Source: CAZYWA01 sp964650975 [NCBI: uncultured bacterium] (GTDB taxonomy: Bacteria > JADJOY01). From it: 5,729 bases of DNA. The translations under genes and the position numbers were made by a program. Within the stretch, counting starts at the first letter, position 1. Each line of letters starts with the position of its first letter. Shown in pieces: positions 1 to 4,687 of this stretch. The notes beneath the pieces were generated by a model that was given only the letters and a program-made list of their open reading frames with translations, was not told the origin of the DNA and did not search any database. The stretch lies in the NCBI GenBank assembly GCA_964650975.1, contig CAZYWA010000349.1, positions 2,749-8,477 on the forward strand. Direction: 5' to 3'.

Positions 1-342
1 GTCCGAGTAGACCTCCTCCACGTTCGGGCTCACCAGGAATCCCTCGATCACCTGCTCGATCAACCAGTCGATGCCTTCCTCGCCGACCTTGTGCTTGCGC
101 TCCTCGGCCACGATACGGCGCACGCGTCCCAGCTCGCCCTGCGGCAGGTTGCGCTGCGAAACCAGATCCTTGGAACGCTCCCACACCTCGTCCTCGACCT
201 TGACGTACTGGTCGAGGATCGCGCGCACGTCGAGCTCGGCCTCCGAGACCTGACCGGGGCTGACCTCGATGTCACGGGCCGCGTTCAGCGTCCCGACAAT
301 GTCCTTGGCTAGTGGATCGACCTTCGTCCGGTAGAGCTTCAT
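1..342 (-). CDS. DUF507 family protein, N-terminal part (3' end cut by window edge)
   Basis: The first 114 codons of a gene starting at an ATG at 342 and still open at base 1; there is no stop in the window. The protein begins MKLYRTKVDPLAKDIV and continues with a helical, highly charged sequence. A central acidic block (residues 45-62, containing YVKVEDEVWE) precedes a second half with GIDWLIEQVIEGFLVSPNVE near residues 87-108. Start-site residues, the K-[VI]-EDE block and the SPNVEEV segment match what I recall of the DUF507 family (PF04368), small cytoplasmic proteins of unknown function common in Deltaproteobacteria, Aquificae and relatives. No membrane segment or signal peptide is visible. 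The start is supported by an AAAGGGG Shine-Dalgarno-like run about 6 bases upstream. It is transcribed divergently from the radical SAM gene. Its molecular role is unknown. Family call fairly confident; full length not visible. Confidence 0.85.
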   Translation of the reverse strand, partial: MKLYRTKVDPLAKDIVGTLNAARDIEVSPGQVSEAELDVRAILDQYVKVEDEVWERSKDLVSQRNLPQGELGRVRRIVAEERKHKVGEEGIDWLIEQVIEGFLVSPNVEEVYSD

Positions 343-347
343 CCCGA

Positions 348-354
348 GCCCCTT
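348..354 (-). promoter_or_regulatory. Shine-Dalgarno of the DUF507 gene
   Basis: On the minus strand the sequence AAAGGGG ends six bases (CTCGGG) before the ATG at 342. It supports that start codon and indicates ordinary leadered translation, unlike the neighbouring first-cistron starts at 492, 4591 and 4688. Confidence 0.55.
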
Positions 355-394
355 TCGTCGTTCCTCGACTCGTCGTTCTTTGACCGATCGTGGG

Positions 395-400
395 AGTCTA
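395..400 (-). promoter_or_regulatory. possible extended -10 box for the DUF507 gene
   Basis: On the minus strand, TGT precedes TAGACT (396-400 with 395), resembling an extended -10 (TGn-TAnnnT). I see no convincing -35 hexamer at 16-18 bases. A start near 388 would give a leader of about 45 bases, compatible with the Shine-Dalgarno seen at 348-354. The evidence is one short motif only. Confidence 0.3.
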
Positions 401-439
401 ACAGACGGGTCGCCGCGGCGGCGATGGATTCGACAGCTT

Positions 440-456
440 TTTCTTCCATTTCTTCC
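440..456. repeat. two direct copies of TTTCTTCC in the divergent intergenic region
   Basis: TTTCTTCC occurs at 440-447 and again at 449-456, separated by one A, inside an otherwise GC-rich intergenic region between two divergent genes. The pyrimidine tract is the least GC-rich stretch nearby. It could be a regulator half-site pair or an AT-rich promoter-proximal element; it may also be chance. Confidence 0.35.
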
Positions 457-478
457 CGGCGCCGCGAGCGCCCAGCCC

Positions 479-484
479 TATACT
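479..484 (+). promoter_or_regulatory. candidate -10 box (TATACT) directly before the radical SAM start
   Basis: TATACT matches the TATAAT consensus at five of six positions and ends seven bases before the ATG at 492. If used, transcription would begin at or within a base or two of the start codon, giving a leaderless mRNA. No good -35 hexamer is seen at 16-18 bases upstream and there is no extended TGn, so this is supported mainly by its similarity in placement to the stronger promoters at 4600-4628 and 4649-4677. Confidence 0.4.
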
Positions 485-491
485 TGGACGG

Positions 492-1475
492 ATGCGCGCG
501 CCGCCCGATTTCATCGCGGTCGATCTTGCCGGAGTGTGCAACTTCCGATGCACGACATGCGTGCTCGACGTGCGTTACCCGGATCCGGTGCTGATCGGCG
601 AGCCGGTCCTGGAAGCGCTGGGTGAGGTGTTGCCGGTGGTGAGCGGCCTGGCGCTGGGATGCAACGCCGAGCCCATGATGCACCCGGGCGCGGCCCGGAT
701 CGCCGCCTGGATGCGAGCGCGCACCGCCGCGCGCATGCTGGTGATCAGCAACGCAAGCCATCTCGACGAGCGCCGCGGCGCCGAGCTCCTCGATGCCGGG
801 ATCGACGAGCTGGCGGTGAGCATCGACGGCGCGACGGCGCGGACCTTCGAGGCGATCCGGCTGCGCTCGTCGTGGGCCGAGGTGGTCGCCAATGTGGAGG
901 TACTCGCCGCCCGCGCCCGCGCCGCGGGAGGGCCGGCGCTCGCGGTGATCTTCACCTCGATGCGCGAGAACCTGGCCGAGCTGCCCGAGGTGCTGGATCT
1001 CGCGGCGCGGTGGGGCGCCGCGCGGCTGGTCGTGAACGGCTACGAGCCATACGTGGAAACCCGGATGGAGGCGCGGCTCTGGCGACGGCCCGGAGAGGTC
1101 GCCGAAACCGCGGCGACGGCGGCGCTGCTGGAGGAGGTGGCGGTGCGCGGCGCGCGGCTGGGAGTGCGCGTCGTCCTGCCAGCGCTCGAGGCGTCGCCCG
1201 CGTCGCGGTGCTCGTTCGTGACGCCGGTGGTGGGGCCCCAGGGTGACGTGAGCCCATGCCCGGCGCTCTCCTACGAGCGCGACGTGCCGCTCCGCCCGCA
1301 GCCGGTCCACTACGCGCGGCGCGTCTTCGGCCGCATGCCCGAGCACTCGTTCGGCGAGATCTGGGAGAGCCCCGAGTACGCCGCGTTTCGCGAGCAAGCC
1401 ACGTGCGGCACGTTCCGCGAGGACGCGTGCTCCCGCTGCCTCGTCGCGACCGGGGTCATCTGCCCGAAGCAGTAG
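492..1475 (+). CDS. radical SAM protein with SPASM/Twitch-like C-terminal cysteines
   Basis: A 327-residue cytoplasmic enzyme. The motif CNFRCTTC (C16, C20, C23) is the CxxxCxxC site for the radical SAM [4Fe-4S] cluster, right after the first beta strand (FIAVDLAG). The region LGCNAEPMMHP (residues 55-65) occupies the place of the GGEP SAM-binding motif, in altered form. VSIDGATARTFEAIR (109-123) is the typical strand-and-helix segment of SPASM-type radical SAM enzymes. The C-terminus has C240, the G251-x4-C256 step, then C305, C313, C316 and C324, preceded by EIWESPEYAAFR (289-300), which is typical of SPASM/Twitch domains binding auxiliary iron-sulfur clusters. Cysteine spacing after C313 is C-x2-C-x7-C, not the classic CX2CX5CX3C. 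The family includes peptide maturases, sulfatase maturases and other modifying enzymes; no substrate can be assigned. No small precursor-peptide gene is apparent beside it. No Shine-Dalgarno precedes the ATG; a leaderless transcript is possible. It converges on the floA operon. Confidence 0.88.
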   Translation: MRAPPDFIAVDLAGVCNFRCTTCVLDVRYPDPVLIGEPVLEALGEVLPVVSGLALGCNAEPMMHPGAARIAAWMRARTAARMLVISNASHLDERRGAELLDAGIDELAVSIDGATARTFEAIRLRSSWAEVVANVEVLAARARAAGGPALAVIFTSMRENLAELPEVLDLAARWGAARLVVNGYEPYVETRMEARLWRRPGEVAETAATAALLEEVAVRGARLGVRVVLPALEASPASRCSFVTPVVGPQGDVSPCPALSYERDVPLRPQPVHYARRVFGRMPEHSFGEIWESPEYAAFREQATCGTFREDACSRCLVATGVICPKQ

Positions 1476-1500
1476 TGCCGATTCGTGCGCTCGCGCGCGA

Positions 1501-1538
1501 GGGACCGCGCGCGCTCCAGCTGGAGGCCGGCCGGTCCC
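1501..1538. terminator. nested hairpin, possible terminator after the radical SAM gene
   Basis: GGGACCG (1501-1507) pairs with CGGTCCC (1532-1538), enclosing a perfect palindrome CTCCAGCTGGAG (1514-1525). Another palindrome, CTCGCGCGCGAG (1490-1501), abuts it. The structure begins 25 bases after the TAG of the radical SAM gene. There is no following T-run, so intrinsic termination by the classic mechanism is uncertain. Confidence 0.35.
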
Positions 1539-1566
1539 GCGGCGGACAGGTGCGGCGCTCGAGCGA

Positions 1567-1582
1567 GCTCAGAGTCCTGAGC
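1567..1582. terminator. hairpin GCTCAG-AGTC-CTGAGC
   Basis: A perfect 6-base-pair inverted repeat with a four-base loop (1567-1572 with 1577-1582). It lies midway between the two convergent stop codons and has no T-tract on either side. It may contribute to termination from either direction. Confidence 0.3.
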
Positions 1583-1597
1583 CAATCGAGGCCCGCG

Positions 1598-1612
1598 CAC
1601 CACGGCGTGGTG
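1598..1612. terminator. hairpin CACCAC-GGC-GTGGTG
   Basis: A perfect 6-base-pair inverted repeat with a three-base loop (1598-1603 with 1607-1612). It sits in the same convergent region and is likewise without a T-tract. It is a weak candidate on its own and more persuasive as part of the cluster. Confidence 0.28.
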
Positions 1613-1638
1613 AGCCTTGAATTTGCCAGCGCGCCGCC

Positions 1639-1654
1639 TCGGGGTGGGCCCCGA
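1639..1654 (-). terminator. hairpin just past the end of the floA operon
   Basis: TCGGGG (1639-1644) and CCCCGA (1649-1654) form a perfect 6-base-pair stem with a four-base loop. It begins four bases beyond the TGA (1661-1659) of the last gene of the minus-strand operon. This placement suits a terminator or 3'-end-stabilising hairpin. No T-run follows on the minus strand. Confidence 0.4.
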
Positions 1655-1658
1655 AAGC

Positions 1659-2342
1659 TCACCGCAGCGCGACGGGTTTGGCCAGCACCTCGCTCCACAC
1701 GAAGGCGCGCTGTAGCTCGGTGAGGCGAGCGGGGAGCCGCTCGGTCACGGGCGCGGCGACGCCGATCCGCTCGGCCGGTGCGCGCGGAGCGTCGGCGTCG
1801 TCGGTCTCGGGGCGGGTGTCGAGGATCGAGGCGTGGCCCTCGCGCGCGTGCGTGAGATCGAGATCGAGTCGGCGGCCTTCGACCGATTCCTGGAGGTGCC
1901 TTCCGGTGATCCCGCTCACGCGGGTCTCGAGATGCCGCGAGGCAACGTCGCTGCGCGCTCCCGGAGCGCGCGTGGCTGCGACGGCTGCTTCCGGCTCGGG
2001 CGCGGCTGCAGCCTTGCGAGCCGCCGGCTGCTTGGCGCGAGCGGCCGGATCCCGCGCGTCGCGAGGATCGCGGGGATTCCGAGGATCGCGAGTGGTGGGC
2101 GCAGCCGGCGTGCGGGGCGTCGCCGTCGGCTTGGTGCCCGGCGGCGGGGCGTTTTCCAGCGACTGCTGCGCCTCGCGCAGCTTGCGCTCGAGCTCGGCCA
2201 GCACGTCGAGCCCGCCCCGGCGGGGCGGCGTGCCTCCGCGCCCGGCTTGCGATTGCGCTCGCTTCTCGAGCCCCTTGCCGATCCAGCTGAGGAGCAGGAC
2301 CACCCCGACCACGATCAGCTTGATGAGACCGCCGTCCTCCAT
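1659..2342 (-). CDS. unrecognised membrane-anchored protein, last gene of the floA operon
   Basis: A 227-residue protein I do not recognise as a named family. Visible parts are a short N-terminus, one hydrophobic segment (residues 6-21, LIKLIVVGVVLLLSWIG), a basic and then amphipathic charged stretch (about 45-62, LDVLAELERKLREAQQSLE, probable short coiled coil), and a long low-complexity Pro/Ala/Arg region (66-135) with RDP-type repeats at 85-99. The C-terminal half is more ordered-looking (SRHLETRVSGITGRHLQES near 135-153) and ends in TELQRAFVWSEVLAKPVALR (208-227), which resembles a C-terminal motif of the type xAFxxSEVLxxPxALR that I recall from other uncharacterised bacterial proteins (unverified). 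No signal cleavage site is evident, so it is probably anchored with its tail in the cytoplasm. Its ATG lies three bases after the floA stop, implying co-transcription and coupled translation. An accessory role for the flotillin complex is an inference from position only. Confidence 0.8.
   Translation of the reverse strand: MEDGGLIKLIVVGVVLLLSWIGKGLEKRAQSQAGRGGTPPRRGGLDVLAELERKLREAQQSLENAPPPGTKPTATPRTPAAPTTRDPRNPRDPRDARDPAARAKQPAARKAAAAPEPEAAVAATRAPGARSDVASRHLETRVSGITGRHLQESVEGRRLDLDLTHAREGHASILDTRPETDDADAPRAPAERIGVAAPVTERLPARLTELQRAFVWSEVLAKPVALR
2046..2090 (-). repeat. 9-base tandem repeats encoding R-D/N-P units
   Basis: Inside the downstream operon gene, the codons for residues 85-99 spell RDP, RNP, RDP, RDA, RDP. 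On the plus strand this appears as repeated GAGGATCGC/GGGGATTCC-like 9-base units, slightly diverged. The encoded tract is a disordered linker; copy number is likely to vary between relatives by slippage. Confidence 0.6.
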
Positions 2343-2345
2343 GGC

Positions 2346-3365
2346 TCAGCTCTTGGGCTCCGCCGTCGCCGCGCCTTCGCCCTGCGCGCCGCCGGCGATC
2401 GAAGAGCGCATGTCGGTGTCGGCCATCACGTTCTTCATCCGGTAGTAGTCCATGATGCCCAGATGGCCGGAGCGAAACGCCTCGGCCATGGCCTTGGGGA
2501 TCTCGGCCTCCGCGAGCACCACCTTGGCGCGGTTCTCCTTGATCGCCGCGACCATCTCCTGCTCCTGCGCCACCGCCATCGCACGACGCTCCTCGGCCTT
2601 GGCGCGCGCCATGCGCATCTCGGCTTCGGCCTGATCGGCCTGCAAGCGGGCGCCGATGTTCTCGCCCACGTCCACGTCGGCGATGTCGATCGACAGGATC
2701 TCGAACGCGGTGCCCGCGTCGAGGCCCTTGGCGAGCACCTTCTTCGAGATCAGGTCGGGATGCTCGAGCACCTGCTTGTGCGAGTCGGCGGAGCCGATCG
2801 CCGACACGATGCCCTCGCCGACGCGCGCGATGATCGTCTCCTCGGTGGCGCCGCCCACCAGCCGGTCGATGTTGGAGCGCACCGTCACGCGGGCGCGCGC
2901 CCGCACCTGGATGCCGTTGACCGCGATGCCGTCGATGGTCTTCTTGCCCTTCGACGGATCCGGGCAGTCGATCACCTTGGGATTGACGCTGGTCTGCACC
3001 GCGTCGAGCACGTCCCGCCCCGCGAGGTCGATCGCGGTGGCGCGTTCGAACGTGAGCGGGATGTTGGCTTTGTTGGCGGCGATCATCGCCGTCACGACGC
3101 GCGGCACGTTGCCCTGTGCCAGGTAATGCGCCTCGAGCCGGTCGACGTCGAGCTTGAGCCCCGCTTTGACGCCCATGATGCGCGCACCCACGATCGCGTT
3201 GGCGTTCACCCTTCGCAGCCTCATGCCGACCAGCTGCAGCATGCCGACGTGAGCGCCCGACGCGAACGCGCGCAGCCACAAGAGACCGAAGTTGACCAGC
3301 ACCACGAACATCATGAGCCCGAACAGAAACGCCACGGCGACCGCGAGCAGCTCGAACGTACCCAT
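2346..3365 (-). CDS. floA: flotillin-like protein FloA
   Basis: A 339-residue protein, close to the ~330 residues usual for FloA (YqfA/UPF0365). Flotillins oligomerise in the membrane, form functional microdomains and influence membrane fluidity and the assembly of membrane protein complexes. An N-terminal hydrophobic hairpin or double segment (residues 5-31) is followed by a PHB/SPFH-like domain (about 50-235). Family-typical stretches are [20 protein letters not shown] (50-69), [20 protein letters not shown] (144-163) and [19 protein letters not shown] (221-239). An Ala/Glu/Lys-rich coiled coil (about 240-296) ends in [20 protein letters not shown] (287-306), a FloA signature. The C-terminal tail is short and variable. 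The start at 3365 has a GGGGAG-type Shine-Dalgarno. It follows the short NfeD gene by 18 bases and precedes the next gene by 3, so it is cotranscribed with its usual NfeD partners. Identification rests on several conserved stretches and is very sure. Confidence 0.96.
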   Translation of the reverse strand: MGTFELLAVAVAFLFGLMMFVVLVNFGLLWLRAFASGAHVGMLQLVGMRLRRVNANAIVGARIMGVKAGLKLDVDRLEAHYLAQGNVPRVVTAMIAANKANIPLTFERATAIDLAGRDVLDAVQTSVNPKVIDCPDPSKGKKTIDGIAVNGIQVRARARVTVRSNIDRLVGGATEETIIARVGEGIVSAIGSADSHKQVLEHPDLISKKVLAKGLDAGTAFEILSIDIADVDVGENIGARLQADQAEAEMRMARAKAEERRAMAVAQEQEMVAAIKENRAKVVLAEAEIPKAMAEAFRSGHLGIMDYYRMKNVMADTDMRSSIAGGAQGEGAATAEPKS

Positions 3366-3370
3366 CGACT

Positions 3371-3377
3371 CTCCCCT
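3371..3377 (-). promoter_or_regulatory. Shine-Dalgarno of floA
   Basis: On the minus strand GAGGGGAGA lies in the 18-base gap between the short NfeD stop and the floA ATG, with the GGGGAG core about six bases from the start codon. It fixes the floA start at 3365 and shows independent ribosome loading inside the operon. Confidence 0.65.
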
Positions 3378-3383
3378 CTCGGC

Positions 3384-3869
3384 TCAGATCCGGTTGCGAT
3401 CCACTTCGGCCCGCGGCGGCGCCGCGGTGGTCCGCGGCCTCACCACCACGCGATTGCCTTCCACGCGTAGAACGCTCACCGGGGTTTCCGCCTCGACGAA
3501 ACCCAGCTCCGCCACCACGCTCACGCGCCGTCCCTCGATGTCCGCGACTCCCGCGGGCCGGAGTGACGTCAGCGCGACGCCGTGCTTTCCCACCAGCGCG
3601 TCGAGCCCGGCCTCGGTAGCCGCGCCGCCCTCCGCGGGCGACGACGAGTCGAGCGAGATCCGCCTGAGACCGTAGCGCGCCATGAGCGGCACCGCCACCA
3701 CCGTGATCGCGAGCAGCGTCATACCGGTGAGCGTGCTACCCGCGAAGAACGCGGCCACCACGGCGTAGAGCACCAGGATTCCGCCCACCACACCCATCAC
3801 GATTCCGGGCGCGAAGAGCTCCGCGAAGCAGAGCGCCATCCCGACCAGGTAGATGACCACCAGCGTCAC
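3384..3869 (-). CDS. short NfeD family protein (membrane segment plus OB-fold tail)
   Basis: A 161-residue NfeD-type membrane protein, the short form that usually neighbours flotillin genes. Two or three hydrophobic segments fill residues 2-63 (first VVIYLVGMALCFAELFAPG, then GVVGGILVLYAVVAAFF and the 50-62 region). A disordered link (about 72-88) leads to an OB-like beta domain (90-145), with the NfeD pattern ALVGKHGVALTSLRPAGVAD (91-110) and VSVLRVEGNRVVVRP (131-145). NfeD OB tails bind or regulate flotillin partners in the cytoplasm. I chose the GTG at 3869 because it overlaps the upstream NfeD stop as GTGA and has GGAG five bases before it. The same frame stays open far upstream, but that part is antisense-like nonsense overlapping the long NfeD gene. 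An internal ATG eleven codons in would cut the first membrane segment. Very likely translationally coupled to the gene before it. Confidence 0.9.
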   Translation of the reverse strand: MTLVVIYLVGMALCFAELFAPGIVMGVVGGILVLYAVVAAFFAGSTLTGMTLLAITVVAVPLMARYGLRRISLDSSSPAEGGAATEAGLDALVGKHGVALTSLRPAGVADIEGRRVSVVAELGFVEAETPVSVLRVEGNRVVVRPRTTAAPPRAEVDRNRI

Positions 3870-4591
3870 GAGTGCTCCAGCGGTGTCACCAGCAGGCGGT
3901 TGCCGTCGGCGCGCGTCACTCGCACGCGCGCGCCAGCCTCGAGATAGGTGCCCTCGGTGGCCGCGTCGAGAATCTGCTCGCCGATCTGGATCTTCCCCGC
4001 GGGGCGCAGGTCCGAGAGCGCCCGTCCCTGGCGCCCCACCAGCGCCGAGTCGCCGGCCACGCGGGTGGTGAATCCGGCCTCGGTGCTCACGTCGCTGTGC
4101 TGCACGATGCGGCTGAACCCGGGGATCTCGGGCAGCAGCCGCGCGATCACCAGGGCTGCGGCGCCGAACCCCACGAATCCGATCGACATGCTGAAGAGCG
4201 CATCGAGCATGGCGTGGCGCGCGGCCGGCAGGCGCAAGTCGGGAATCGATCCCGATTGAAGCGCCATCGTCAGTCCCAGAAGCGAGCAGCCGATGCCGGC
4301 GATCCCGACCACGCCGAACCCGGGAATGATCGCCACTTCGAAGACCAGCAGGATGAGCCCCACCACGAACAGCAGGATCTCGGGGAGCGATGCGTGCCCG
4401 ACCGCGTACTGGCTGCCGAAGAGCAGCACCAGCGCCGCGCCGCCCACCGCGCCGGGCATCGCGAAGCCCGGCATCTTGAGCTCCAGGAAGAGGCCCAAGA
4501 GCCCGAGCCAGAGCAGCAACCCGGCGACCCACGGATTGGTGAGCACGGCGAGCACGACGTCGAGGACATCGTGATCGATGGTGAAGCCCAC
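3866..4591 (-). CDS. long NfeD family protein lacking the ClpP-class protease domain
   Basis: A 241-residue polytopic membrane protein, first gene of the floA operon. Predicted membrane segments lie near residues 20-38, 44-60, 70-90, 92-110 and 130-153. The stretches LLWLGLLGLFLELKMPGFAM (26-45) and LLVFEVAIIPGFGVVGIAGI (81-100), each with a PGF/PG turn, match the membrane part of NfeD1. An OB-fold tail follows (182-237), with ALVGRQGRALSDLRPAGKIQ (183-202) and VRVTRADGNRLLVTP (223-237). Family knowledge: long NfeD proteins of this membrane type often have an N-terminal ClpP-class serine protease. Here only some 19 residues precede the first membrane segment, and an in-frame TGA lies 36 bases before the start, so no protease is encoded. 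The start is the GTG at 4591; it has no Shine-Dalgarno and lies eight bases after the -10 box, so the mRNA is probably leaderless. It probably acts with the short NfeD and FloA in membrane microdomains. Confidence 0.88.
   Translation of the reverse strand: MGFTIDHDVLDVVLAVLTNPWVAGLLLWLGLLGLFLELKMPGFAMPGAVGGAALVLLFGSQYAVGHASLPEILLFVVGLILLVFEVAIIPGFGVVGIAGIGCSLLGLTMALQSGSIPDLRLPAARHAMLDALFSMSIGFVGFGAAALVIARLLPEIPGFSRIVQHSDVSTEAGFTTRVAGDSALVGRQGRALSDLRPAGKIQIGEQILDAATEGTYLEAGARVRVTRADGNRLLVTPLEHS
3875..3878 (-). promoter_or_regulatory. Shine-Dalgarno (GGAG) deciding the GTG start of the short NfeD
   Basis: GGAG on the minus strand is followed by five bases (CACTC) and then the GTG at 3869. It lies inside the last codons of the long NfeD gene. 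It resolves the start of the short NfeD gene, whose reading frame is otherwise open for another ~250 codons upstream. Confidence 0.65.
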
Positions 4592-4599
4592 GACCAGGG

Positions 4600-4628
4600 A
4601 AGCTAGGTCCCCGTCCGGGACGTGTCAA
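4600..4628 (-). promoter_or_regulatory. promoter of the nfeD-nfeD-floA operon
   Basis: On the minus strand a perfect -35 TTGACA (4628-4623) is separated by exactly 17 bases from TAGCTT (4605-4600), which fits -10 at T, A and final T. Eight bases then lead to the GTG start at 4591. The expected transcription start coincides with, or lies within a few bases of, the start codon, and no Shine-Dalgarno is present, so a leaderless mRNA is predicted. It resembles a housekeeping sigma-70 type promoter. Confidence 0.65.
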
Positions 4629-4648
4629 TTGCGAGCGTCAATCGCGCG

Positions 4649-4677
4649 TTGCGGGGGTGGGGGGGCGTTGCTATGAT
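4649..4677 (+). promoter_or_regulatory. promoter of the zinc-ribbon gene
   Basis: -35 TTGCGG (4649-4654), a 17-base spacer, and -10 TATGAT (4672-4677, five of six consensus) preceded by TGC as an extended -10. The expected start of transcription is about 4684, four bases before the ATG at 4688. The spacer contains a run of five and a run of seven G. The -35 box lies 20 bases from the -35 of the opposing operon promoter, back to back. Confidence 0.65.
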
Positions 4678-4687
4678 GCGCGCGCTC

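Larger units (their letters stand above)
1476..1658. other. convergent intergenic region rich in inverted repeats
   Basis: This 183-base region separates the stop codons of two convergent genes. It holds five short perfect inverted repeats in a row (1490-1501, the nested structure 1501-1538, 1567-1582, 1598-1612, 1639-1654). No coding frame with a supported start is seen. The most economical reading is a bidirectional transcription-termination zone made of several GC-rich hairpins without T-tracts. Confidence 0.5.

Noticed and set aside
339-1397. Minus-strand open frame of 352 codons opposite the radical SAM gene
   Set aside because: Its translation is an Arg/His/Gly/Ala-rich antisense type with no domain or motif, while the opposite strand encodes clear radical SAM motifs. 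Long antisense frames are expected in GC-rich coding DNA.
1501-1538. A tRNA or structured RNA at the nested hairpin
   Set aside because: The structure is only 38 bases, has no tRNA T-loop or anticodon arm, and is not conserved-looking beyond its pairing.
1476-1658. A small precursor-peptide gene downstream of the radical SAM enzyme
   Set aside because: SPASM proteins often modify small peptides, so I looked for one. No short frame here has a start with a Shine-Dalgarno or a leader-core-like sequence; the region is better explained by hairpins.
1456-3279. Minus-strand open frame of 607 codons overlapping floA in another frame
   Set aside because: Composition is dominated by Arg, Gly and Ala, as in a shifted frame of GC-rich genes; floA and the downstream protein in the other frame have real domain structure.
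1833-3470. Plus-strand open frame of 545 codons opposite floA and the downstream gene
   Set aside because: The longest open frame on the plus strand, but its product is a His/Asp/Arg/Leu-rich antisense sequence without recognisable domains and it covers the certain floA gene.
3872-4606. Plus-strand open frame of 244 codons opposite the long NfeD gene
   Set aside because: His/Gln/Glu-rich antisense translation with no motif; the minus strand encodes membrane helices and an NfeD OB domain.
3870-4628. Upstream extension of the short NfeD frame to a 414-codon protein
   Set aside because: The extension overlaps the long NfeD gene out of frame and is Arg-rich nonsense. The GTG at 3869 with GGAG and a GTGA overlap explains the true start.
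4622-4687. Start of the zinc-ribbon protein at GTG 4622 or ATG 4673/4676
   Set aside because: The GTG lies upstream of the -35 box, and the two ATGs lie inside or touching the -10 box, so none would be in the mRNA. The extra residues also lack conserved character.
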